A stretch of 64,000 nt of DNA from Mesostigma viride (lineage: Eukaryota; Streptophyta; Mesostigmatophyceae; Mesostigmatales; Mesostigmataceae). The position numbers were made by a program, and so were the translations under genes. This document shows, one piece after another, positions 55,631-64,000 of this stretch. Location: the NCBI GenBank assembly GCA_009746045.1, contig RPFO01000156.1, positions 3,780,091 through 3,844,090 on the forward strand. The letters are read 5' to 3'. A model generated the notes under the pieces. That model had not been told where the DNA came from, did not search any database, and was given only the letters and a program-made list of their open reading frames with translations. Position 1 is the first letter of the stretch. Each line of letters begins with the position of its first letter.

Positions 55631-55999
55631 CAATATTAAATCAAGGCCTTATTACAAGGTGTGCAAATGCAAATCACACCAGATTGGATGACCAATGATG
55701 GGTGGCTGCATGCCAACACATCTACCAGGCTGCAGTGAGAGGCCACATCGCTACAAGACAGGAATCCTCGCAATTGCACACCGCTAGGACACTGCATACC
55801 CCAAGAGGATTTGGCTTAGTACAAGCCATAAAAGTTTGGCCATGCTAACACATTCTTCATCCAAGCAAAATGCAGCCTCTCCAAACTCAACTCATTGATT
55901 TTAATGCAACTAGGCCAGGCGTGCATGCTCTACTTGCCGATAACCATGAGTAAACTTGTGTACCACTTCATTCCATGCGCCGGTAGATGGCACCGTCTC
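55631..55999. other. Short interval, nothing recognised
   Basis: No gene or repeat recognised between the 173-bp array and the pyrimidine tract. Confidence 0.4.
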
Positions 56000-56035
56000 A
56001 TCTACCAGTCATCCCCGGCTCCCATTCCGCATCCT

Positions 56036-56185
56036 CCTCTCCCTCTCCCTCTCCCTCTTCCTCCTCCCCCTCCCCCTCCCATTCTCCCTCCCCCTCTCCC
56101 TCGATCCTCCTCTCCCTCCTCCTCCCCCTCCTCCTCCCCCTCTTCCTCCCCCTCTTCCTCTCCCTCTTCCTCCTCCTCCCCGCCT
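56036..56185. repeat. CTCC/CTCCT pyrimidine tract
   Basis: Simple repeat of CCCTCTCC and CTCCTCCCC units. On the minus strand it encodes a Glu/Gly-rich tail that may belong to the neighbouring ORF region. Confidence 0.9.
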
Positions 56186-57664
56186 TCACTGTCACTGTGC
56201 ACAGCAGGGACGGCATCGTCTATGTGGGTGCCATCACCTGCGTTCACGGTGCCAGCCTAGCTCCTGTGGAAAGAAGCGAGCGCGGCCAAATGCCTCGACT
56301 GGGTGTGGGCAGCCGCACACGAACTGCGTCACCTCCGCCAGGGCATGATAGTCCTCATACTGCCCATCAGCCCACATCGCCTTGATGAGCAGGTGACCTC
56401 CCCTTTCCTGAACCTTAGTGACCCAGCCATGGAAGCGCTCCCTCTTCCTCGCTGTCCCCGGAAACAGGGCACACAGGCGCATCCCGATAAGCGCACGTGC
56501 TCCATGCTCGGCAAAGTAGGCATTGCAGTCATCCTTTGCTGCTGCCCTGGCGGCGGTGGCAGTCTTGTAATGCTCAAAGTCAATCTGCGGGTGCTCTTTC
56601 AACGCCGCCACCGTGGCAGCTGACAGTTTGCCGGTACTGATCAGCTCAGGCTGGTGCACCTCTGCCGTACCGCCCACTGTCCAGTGCTGCAGGTGTACAT
56701 CAGAAATGGGGACCGTCATCCCTGCGCTGCCGCCACCTAATGTCACTCTAGAAAACTGGCCCGTCCACGACGGTGCGTAGTAAGGAGAGGCGACAATGCT
56801 GTCACGCTCCGTGCGATCGCCTTCCAGATCAAGGACCTTCACCAGCATGTGTGGTGCCCACGGCATTCCCTGCCCGCAGGTGACGGCTGGCCGCTTAACA
56901 ACGAGTAGGTCGCCGCGTCGTATGAGGCTTCCATTCACCTTGAAGGTGTGCCTGCCGGAAATCAGTGTGCGCAAAGCGGGCGTTGCCGTTGATGTGCTCC
57001 CTCGCGCAGCGGGCGCACATGCGCGGTTGATCTGCGCTTGAATCTCGCGGCAGGGCAAGCGACGTGTGAGATGACTTGTTTTATGGGCAGCCTCAGTGCT
57101 CGTGTTGCCCGCGCAACCGACTGGTCGCCTGCAGATCGCAGCGGTAAGGGTACCGCCTTGTTCGCTTGCAGTTCACGCTTCTCTTTGAGCTTTTGCTCCA
57201 TGATGTCGAACAGATTCTCGTTGTTGGCACGCACATCCTCCACGGACTTTGGCACCTGCTCAATCCATCCGTCCAGCAACTGCTGCTTCTCAGCGGCGAC
57301 GATGTCAGGAAAAAGGCTGTGAAGGCTAGCGCAGGTACATCTCCTGGCACCGCCCTCGTCCCATTCAAAAAGCAGCACTAGACCAGGACTTCCTTTGGGG
57401 GCCTTGCCACGCTCTATGAGGAGGCACCCATAGACAGGATCTCCCTGCGGGGTGTACCCAATGGGCGTGACCCCGTCACAAGCCTCGCCATTAGGCCCTG
57501 TGGGCTGCCACTTGTTCACCGGTGCATTTACCAACGTCTCCGATGCGGCTAGGCGCCAGCGGACATACACGGTCATATCCGGCCCCAAAACACTTCGAGA
57601 TCGAACACCTTCGAAGAGCGGTGCCTCTCCCTCTCGGCTTCGGTTGCTGGCTCATCATCCAAGT

Positions 57665-57910
57665 CGGCGGTGGCCCGCGCCCGCACCCGCGCCGGCGCCT
57701 GCCCCCCACCCCCGCCCGCGCCCGCGCGCGCGCCTTGGGTGGCGCCCGCGCCCGCACCCGCGCCGGCGCCTGCGCCCCCGCCCCCGCCCCCGCCCGGGCC
57801 CGCGCCCGCGCCCGCGCCCGCGCCTGCGCCTTGGGTGGCGCCCGCGCCCGCACCCGCGCCTTCTCCCCCGCCCCCGCCCCCGCCCCTGCCCGCGCCCACG
57901 CCCGCGCCAT
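57665..57910. repeat. GCCCGC/CCCCCG low-complexity block
   Basis: About 245 bp of GC hexamers, encoding Gly/Ala runs on the minus strand and Pro/Ala/Arg runs on the plus strand. Confidence 0.93.
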
Positions 57911-58076
57911 GGGTGTGGCCCGCGGCTGGCTTCTTCAGAAATGCGTCCATCGATTTCACCCACCGGCCAAAGTCGCGGTGGATGCACCCTTTCAGCCACG
58001 TTGTGACATCAAGCGCGGCGTCCCCAATAGAACAGACATGCAATATCCACTGTGCATTGCCTAGGTCCACTTCTGG

Positions 58077-58135
58077 TTGAAGGGCACCAGAAGTTGTTTA
58101 TTACACTATATGTTGAAGCCGACCGGACTTAGTAG
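58077..58135 (+). repeat. Repeat shared with the window's right edge
   Basis: GGGCACCAGAAGTTGTTTATT and following bases resemble 63943-64000. The matching sequence at the window end suggests that a second copy of the 58-kb unit begins there. Confidence 0.6.
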
Positions 58136-58258
58136 ACAGAGAGACATAAAACATTTTTTGGCAGTCCCTGGCCGCCGCTTCCACTTGACCCGCCTCTCCA
58201 ACCTGGCCGCAGGCCGTACATCCGGAAACCGCGTCAGGAGCCATGGGAGGGCACATCC

Positions 58259-58819
58259 TTACCCTCCAGCTGGTGAAGCCCTAGCGTGTCCGCTAGAGTG
58301 CGCCTCACCGAAGTATGGCCGAAATCTACGGCCCAAAGTGACGACGCCAGTCACGGGGGGCAGTCTGCCCGCGAGGTCCCACACCACCTGGGGCACCCGC
58401 ACCTGCAGGGCGCGGTGGAGCCCCACGTAATGGTCCACGGACGAAAACTGGCGCTTTTGGATGTCCGCGATTGGTACCCCGTGCAGGTAGTCATGGGTGG
58501 CCCCCCCATGGCGCATGCTGTAGGGTGAAAACATCCCCCGCAAGCCAAGGAGGTCCCAGGCGGCATGCCACCGCCGCAAGAAACGGCTGTAGCTGAGTGC
58601 GCCAAAGAGCAGCTCCTCGTGCGCCCGCCCAGCACACAGGGCGCCAAGCAACGTGAGTGAAAGGGGCTCAACAACCACCACTGCCTGGGCCTGGGCCTGG
58701 CCCTTGGCTGTCTTGGGGTCGCGTAGCAGCAGTGCACCCTGGTTACTGGTCCCCAGGCGGAAGTCTCCGCGCAAAGCCACGTCCCCCACGCGAAGCTTGA
58801 ACGCTTCTCCGATGCGCAA
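58259..58819 (-). pseudogene. Tyrosine recombinase, retrotransposon type (fossil)
   Basis: A 186-residue frame with the C-terminal catalytic half of a tyrosine recombinase: MRIGEAFKLRVGDV (first arginine box), SMRHGGATHDYL (the H/R box region) and SSVDHYVGLHRAL (tyrosine region). Such enzymes are found in DIRS-like retrotransposons and Cryptons. The N-terminal part is missing, so the copy looks broken. No reverse transcriptase lies on the same strand nearby. Confidence 0.7.
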
Positions 58820-59045
58820 GTATGGTTGATCTTACGATCTGGATTCCCTGATTTGCGACTAAGGGGAGCGGAGTGCGAGTCGGTGCCGCTGCCTCATGGC
58901 TGATCTGCGAGAAATGCTCCTGGAAAGGATGAAAGTCCCTACAAATGACCTCTGGACTGCTTCCAAGTACTTGGATGTAGTTCAAAGTACTTCATTGGTA
59001 TTACAGGGTAGTACAATCTACTTCAAACTAGTTCAAACTAGCTCA

Positions 59046-59310
59046 GGCTAGTAAAGATTCGTTCAGGTGTAGCACAACCTGCCTAGGAGGTGGTATGACC
59101 ACCTGGGTTGAAGTAGACAGTGACTAAACGTACAATGTCGAAAGAATCAGTACAAATGGGTTCTTTGTAGTACAGCTGTTCAGTGGCACCTGGGCGCCGC
59201 GCCAGTACTGTACCGGACTTGCATCCGTCACCGTGCGCATGCAATGCAGCCAATTTATTGAGGAAGACATGGCGGCGCATGCTTTATCAGTTTTCTTTGC
59301 CGTTTCTTGG
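59046..59310 (+). repeat. Interspersed repeat Y, uninterrupted copy
   Basis: Continuous homologue of 38005-38068 joined to 41961-42170. It serves as the empty site of the hAT-like insertion; the junction lies at about 59101-59110. Confidence 0.8.
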
Positions 59311-59369
59311 TCAAAATCACTCGTTCTTTTTGCGCTCATTAAAGCTCGATAATTTCCACATCATATGAA

Positions 59370-60537
59370 GTGATTTCGCAGCAAAATATGGGGTCGAATG
59401 AGCCCATTCCGAGAGGTTTCGCGCAAACTGCACGAAATCATTATTTTGCAACAAATAAGGATAGCACTTCGTTGGCCACTTTGATAGTGGGTTCCCTCGG
59501 TCCTGCCTACAAGGCAAGACTTGCAGCTTCTTCAAAAAGTCCCTTAGACTCATTAGGACCGTATTTGGTGAGTGTGGGATATGAAATAGAAGCTAGCAGC
59601 GAGCCAGCACAACTGGGGAAGAATATCGCGTTTTCCTTGGTGCACAAACTGCCAGAGGGGTTCCTGGCCGAAATGGGGGCCGAGGAGGGCTTCGTAGGCT
59701 CTGAGGAGGCCGAAGATATGTTGGGGGACATGTCTGGGGCCTCTGGAGATGAGCAGAATGATGGGGCGCCTCAAGCTGCGAATTTTTCCAATGATTTGGC
59801 AAAAATTGCGGCAACCATGGGCAACATGAGCATAGAAGCCCTAGGATCGGCTAAGGAGACTGGCACAGGTCTCCCAGGGGGTGGGGAGACTGTTGGCAGA
59901 GGTGCCACGCCATTTGCTGGGCGAGGGAAGGTGGTGGGAGGCACCCCCCTGGTGCATGGCTGGAGGGGCCAGGGGAAAGGGGGTAGGGGGCACGGCCCCA
60001 ACTGTGGGGGGGGGGCGCAGCGGTGGCAAGGGAGGGGCTGCGGGGGCCCACCTGTTGGCCATGGGCCGGGGAAGCTGAACCCCGGGCTGAGTGTGGGCGT
60101 CCCGATGCATCAGCTCGGGGTGCGCACCGTGCGTGAGGGAGGACGGGAGTGGATGGAGTTGGTGGGGGCCTCCGAACTTGACTGGCAGCTGCTGCCCGAG
60201 GACCCTCCTCGGCCGGCGCAGTTGGTCATGATCGACGACCTGGGCACCACACACGCGCGCAGCGGAGGCAAACGCGCTGCTGGACCGCGCATGCACCGAG
60301 TGCTACGCGCCAGCTGGCCTCGTGGTGAATGAGAAAAAGGTCGAGCGGGCGCGGGAGGGTCAAGCTGTTGAGATCCTGGGCATCGAGTTTCACCAAGATG
60401 GGAGCTTGTGGCCGTCGGCGAAGCGACTAGCCCTCCTGGTCCACGACACCGAGGCGGTGCTGGCCAAAGGACGTGCAAGCTACCATGAGTTGGCCTCCCT
60501 ACTGGGACGCTGGGTATGGATCCAGCTGTCCCAGTAG
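59370..60537 (+). pseudogene. Reverse transcriptase fossil, DIRS-like
   Basis: The first frame (320 residues) has an N-terminal region of unknown fold, a Gly-rich stretch, and then VMIDDLGTTHA, the IDDL variant of the reverse transcriptase catalytic box. A following frame reads EILGIEFHQDGSLWPSAKR and SYHELASLLGRWVW, typical of the region after the palm in DIRS-like and related retroelements. The piece is short and has at least one break and probably a large internal deletion, so it is a decayed remnant. Confidence 0.6.
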
Positions 60538-60704
60538 GGAGTCTGCTAAGCATGCACCTGGTTCCACGCCTACAGGATGCTCCACCAAGTGCTGGCCCTC
60601 CGCAAGGGAGGACGCTTCCAACTCTGGGCAAGTGTGCGCCGGGAGCTCTGGGCGGCTGTCTGCCTGGCTCCCCTGGTGCATGCGCAGCGCAACCACACTA
60701 GGAA

Positions 60705-61045
60705 CTCAGATCTGAGCTTTTTCTCAGTTTTTCTCAGTTTTCTCAGGAAGGCTGCCTGAGATTTCGTGAGATTTCCTGAGATTTCCTGAGATTTCCTGAG
60801 ATTTCCTGAGATCAACTGAGAAAAATCTCAGTTTTCTCAGGAAAACTGAGAAAATCACCTGAGAAAACTGAGAAAACTGAGAAAAAACTGAGTCAGCCCG
60901 AGAAAGTCGCCTGGCCTGAGATTTTTTTTTCTCAGGAACGAAATTTCTCAGGCGCCCGGTTTTTTCTCAGGTTGCTGCCTGAGAAAATCTGAGACTGAGA
61001 AAATCTGGGAAACTTAAGGCCTGAGAAAAACTGAGAAACCTCATG
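60705..61045. repeat. CTGAGAAAA / TTTTCTCAG palindromic simple repeat
   Basis: About 340 bp made almost only of CTGAGAAAAC, CCTGAGATTT and their complements, in both orientations, so the tract can fold on itself many times. No coding potential. Confidence 0.9.
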
Positions 61046-61200
61046 CACACAGAGAAATCGCATTCATATCACGCAACCAGAAATCGCTTTGATTACAAAT
61101 CATAATAATTTCTTGTGCAGTTGGAGTACAGCTCTTCAAGTTTAATAAGAACATCAATTTCAGTCACTAGACGAGTTGCTACAATCTGCTTCAGCGTAGC

Positions 61201-61575
61201 TCACTTTTCCATACGCCCTTGCACTTCTCCTCGTTGGTGCAAGGTCGCCCCGGCTAGGTTCAGCCACATTCTTGTGCTGCCTACCCCCTCTCCCCCTCTG
61301 CCCACGATTCCCCCGCGTAGGTTCAGCCGCATACTCGCGGCCATCGCCACCACGGGCAGAATCAGCAGCATTTTCTGCTGCAGGCTGCCTCCTTCCTCTC
61401 CCCCTCCGTCCACGCTTCCCCGTGCAGGTTCAGACGCATTGTAGCTGCATGGGTCATCACTGTCGCTGCTAGGTGGAGCCAAATCCTCTTGGCTACCATT
61501 ATCACTGCCGCTGCAGATGGAGGAATCAGTTTCTGCTGCAGGCTGCTTACCCCTCCTCTTCCTTGGTGCAGGCAT
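61201..61575 (-). CDS. Short ORF with basic then acidic N-terminus, unrecognised
   Basis: 124-residue frame starting MPAPRKRRGKQPAAETDSS, then an acidic Ser/Asp-rich stretch. The region has internal direct repeats of about 65-130 bp (AGGTTCAG(C/A)CGCAT motifs), so the later part may not be coding. The start resembles N-termini of transposases but no catalytic domain follows in the window. Confidence 0.3.
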   Translation of the reverse strand: MPAPRKRRGKQPAAETDSSICSGSDNGSQEDLAPPSSDSDDPCSYNASEPARGSVDGGGEEGGSLQQKMLLILPVVAMAASMRLNLRGGIVGRGGEGVGSTRMWLNLAGATLHQRGEVQGRMEK

Positions 61576-61599
61576 GCCATCCTCGCTGCCACACTAGGA

Positions 61600-62039
61600 A
61601 CGGAGTGTTGACAAACTTTGTTTGTCAAGAATTGTCAAATAGTTCTAGTGTGACCCGCTGGCTTCGCACAGCCAAATTTTTTTTCGCACAGCCAAAAAAA
61701 ATCAATTTTTGGCGGTAGAGAGACCATGGAGGGACTGCCCACTGCCCGCTGTAGACGCATACTGTAGTTCGTAGAAGCGTACTCCTTCGCTGCACTCCGG
61801 AGAGGAATCGTGACGGACTGACGGTCTCCTTCGCTGCCCTCCAGAGAGGAGGCCGCTAAAGCGGCCGCTCGCTTCGCTCGCTGGGAGCTTTGCGCGGATT
61901 GGTTGGCAGTTCTTCCGTGCGCTTGGCGCTTCGCGCGGATTGGTGGTCAGTCAGTCCGCCCCTTCTGGATTGGCCGCGTACTCGGTGATGCCCTGAATAG
62001 TGTCGGATTACCTTACATTGCCAAATTAGTAATATAGAT
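61600..62039. other. Interval with palindromic GC segment
   Basis: Holds GCGGCCGCTCGCTTCGCTCG near 61860 inside a larger inverted arrangement (CCGCTAAAGCGG). Nothing coding recognised. Confidence 0.4.
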
Positions 62040-62345
62040 TCTTGACATATCAACTGCCATGACCTTGACAAACCTTGACAGAACTTGACAAAAGCTTGAC
62101 ATGATAACATCAAAGGCTTGACAAACCTTGACGGAATGTTGAAAGGTTGACAAAACCTTGACAATCTTTGAAATATCAACATATCAACACGGGAAAAAAT
62201 GTCAATACACTGACAAACCAAGGTGATGTGTCAAGAAATGTCAAGACGTTAACAAAAGAAGGCCAAAAAAATTGTTAACATGACAAAATGTCCACAAATG
62301 TTAACATGACAAACGTCAACATGACGACCAAAGGCGTAGCAAACT
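62040..62345. repeat. Cluster of TTGACA / CTTGACAAA motifs
   Basis: About 20 or more TTGAC or GTCAA/TGACAAA words in 300 bp, mainly in one orientation at the left and mixed at the right. A smaller group lies at 61610-61640. The spacing is irregular, unlike a simple tandem array, and resembles subterminal binding-site clusters of DNA transposons. Confidence 0.7.
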
Positions 62346-63011
62346 GACAAATCAACACCACGCACAGGTAAACTTATTTCATTAAAATCAACAAGTTCAA
62401 AAGACCACCTAAACCGAGTCATCGTCATCATCATCATCATCAAAAATCAACATGGCTGCTACCTTGCTGCCTGAATTGCGGTTTTCTGCATTACATTAGC
62501 ATGACAAACTGTACTGACAAAACACATGAAGGAGAAGTGCACTCAATCACAGTCCGAGGGTGGCGGGCAAGATGCACAGCCACAAGCATCTTACAAATGC
62601 AGTATAACATCCGCGTAGGGCTGTCCCAGCGATCATTGCTGAAATTAATGGACGACTTTCTAGAAATTTACCGCAGGAGACTGTCCAGTGCTACAGCGAT
62701 GTGACGAGGGCTCAGAGCCTACAAAATCTGTGTCCGCAGGTGCCCTCCCCGCCATGCTGGGCTGGCGGATGTGTGCGCCATGGTTGTGTTAGGTAGATTG
62801 CCTGCATGCAAGGGAAACATGCGTTATCCAGCAAAGCAGCAAAGGGAACACACAACGATCTTAAGTGAGATGAATACCCGACGCCTTGACGCGCCAACAA
62901 CGTTGCATTACCTAAATCAGTCGTGTGTAATGAGACGGCGTGAGAGCACAGCAGTCGCGTGGCTGTTTGTGAGTGATGGCTTGATTTTTGGACCGAGAAA
63001 GTGAGATAGTG

Positions 63012-63013
<2 letters not shown>
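62346..63013. other. Interval without recognised genes
   Basis: Contains a short (CAT)n tract near 62423-62441. Small frames only. Confidence 0.4.

Positions 63014-63099
<86 letters not shown>
63014..63099. repeat. (GA)n microsatellite
   Basis: About 42 GA units, uninterrupted. Confidence 0.97.
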
Positions 63100-63102
<3 letters not shown>

Positions 63103-63942
63103 GGCCTGGTATTCTCACCTAAACTGTCTCTATGTACCTCACAAGATGTAGGGAACTGCGAAACCACAGGAATACCTAGAGAAGAGCGCTTCCTGGCTCA
63201 CGAAAAACTCGCCGATTGAGTGCTTGACGTTCACGTTTGATAATGCTGAACTGCGTTATCAAATCATCTGCGTTATCAAATCATCATCTGGCAGAGTCAC
63301 GTCACTTGGTTGGTGCCGGGCCCGCTACAAAAAACGTAGCGGGCCTGGTGATGTCGCTGTTACACCACCCGACTTTACATCGAGTCACTGTGCATGATAT
63401 ATATAATAATGGCTGCCTACAGCACCGCGCATGGTGTCCAAGTCCAATTATGGCGCTGCCAAGGCTGCGTACCTGCCGTTATCGCCTTGGTCTTTGTCAC
63501 GGTGGCGTTCTCCAATTCACGTGCAACATGCACTTCCTAAGCCAGCTCTGGCGCGGCGCGTGCCCTTCGGGCTGAATTTCAAATTTCCGCGTGCAGTCCG
63601 TTGGAGAGGGGCGCTGCGTCCGGAGTCCGGACTTAGGGAATTCGGAGGCTGCTGGTCGCACAAAAGATCGTTGTTGGCTGTTGAGTGATGTCCGACTGGC
63701 ACGATGGAGAGGGCTCCATCACATTGGCGACCTTACCAGTGGCCCACATGTACCGACGAGACCTGCATCTCGAGCTTGTCGGCCCTCACACTGCAGCTGT
63801 CACCATGCGAGACGCCCTGAGACTCTCGGCATGATTTTTCCCGTGCAATATCACGCCCTCGATTCGCAGCAAGGCCCGTCTCCTCCAATATGGCCGACTG
63901 CGGGCTGTCCTCTGTGCATGCTTTCAGGTTCACTTTGTTTGA
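63100..63942. other. Interval without recognised genes
   Basis: Short frames such as 63237-63575 and 63591-63983 (plus) have no recognised domain. Confidence 0.4.
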
Positions 63943-64000
63943 GAAGGCACCAGAACTTGTTTATTGCAAAATTATATGCTTAAGCCGCTTGCAGGCCTTG
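63943..64000 (+). repeat. Start of a second copy of the 58-kb repeat, cut by window end
   Basis: GGCACCAGAACTTGTTTATT and following bases resemble 58079-58135. Confidence 0.55.

Larger units (their letters stand above)
56002..58070 (-). pseudogene. Unrecognised GC-rich ORF region, three overlapping frames
   Basis: On the minus strand, from MDLGNAQWILHVCS at 58070, successive long frames cover 57573-58070, 56962-57588, 56234-57058 and 56002-56247. The first contains a Gly/Ala-rich low-complexity block. The second has a globular-looking stretch (VYVRWRLAASETL, LVLLFEWDEGGARRC, then a charged helix EQKLKEKRELQ). The third contains a small-barrel-like segment, with MRLCALFPGTARKRERFHGW followed by MWADGQYEDYHAL, reminiscent of Tudor or Agenet folds. 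The last is acidic. Codon use and continuity argue for a once-coding gene. I cannot identify the family. It lies directly downstream of the recombinase fossil and may belong to the same element. Confidence 0.4.

Overview
The window is nuclear DNA of a eukaryote, most likely a unicellular alga or other protist. Two genuine host genes carry GT-AG introns, and most of the rest is nested transposable elements plus long tandem repeats. Base composition is mixed: exons are GC-rich and repeats vary. I cannot name the species.

The two recognisable host genes are divergent. A DRG2-type GTPase lies on the minus strand (10122-14490, 3 exons). A six-helix voltage-gated potassium channel of prokaryote-like type lies on the plus strand (29012-34450, 4 exons). 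Each has a long tandem array inside an intron: a 41-bp minisatellite of about 50 copies in DRG2, and about 1.5 kb of G-rich GGGAGG repeat in the channel gene. They are now separated by a 12.9-kb Mutator-like element (15383-28278). Without it their start codons would be about 1.6 kb apart.

The MULE has 210-bp terminal inverted repeats that look identical by eye and a perfect 9-bp target duplication. It carries a two-exon transposase gene with a BED-like N-terminal exon, a candidate five-exon gene for a small membrane protein, an 8-bp minisatellite, and two later insertions: a TTAA-flanked element and a TA-flanked MITE.

Left part (1-8800): a PiggyBac transposon with TTAA duplication (137-3429), a foldback repeat, a tiny TAAT-tailed retroinsertion, two copies of an unclassified 0.4-kb repeat, and two copies of a LINE-like element that encodes only an ORF1-type RNA-binding protein. 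A third copy, with target duplication, lies at 35136-37792 and has itself received two short insertions.

Right part (38000-64000): a hAT-like element (38069-41960) whose empty site is preserved elsewhere in the window, and several TTAA-flanked elements of one non-autonomous family, one abutting a second TTAA element. Also present are a 3.1-kb element with 9-bp duplication, a foldback element, a pair of 334-bp LTR-like direct repeats, and fossils of a tyrosine-recombinase gene and a reverse transcriptase. An unrecognised GC-rich ORF region (56000-58070), a 173-bp tandem array, and unusual TTGAC- and CTGAGAAAA-rich tracts complete it.

The layout reads as a gene-poor region built by successive insertions whose order can often be deduced from target duplications and paralogous empty sites. 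All calls come from reading the sequence; no database search was run.
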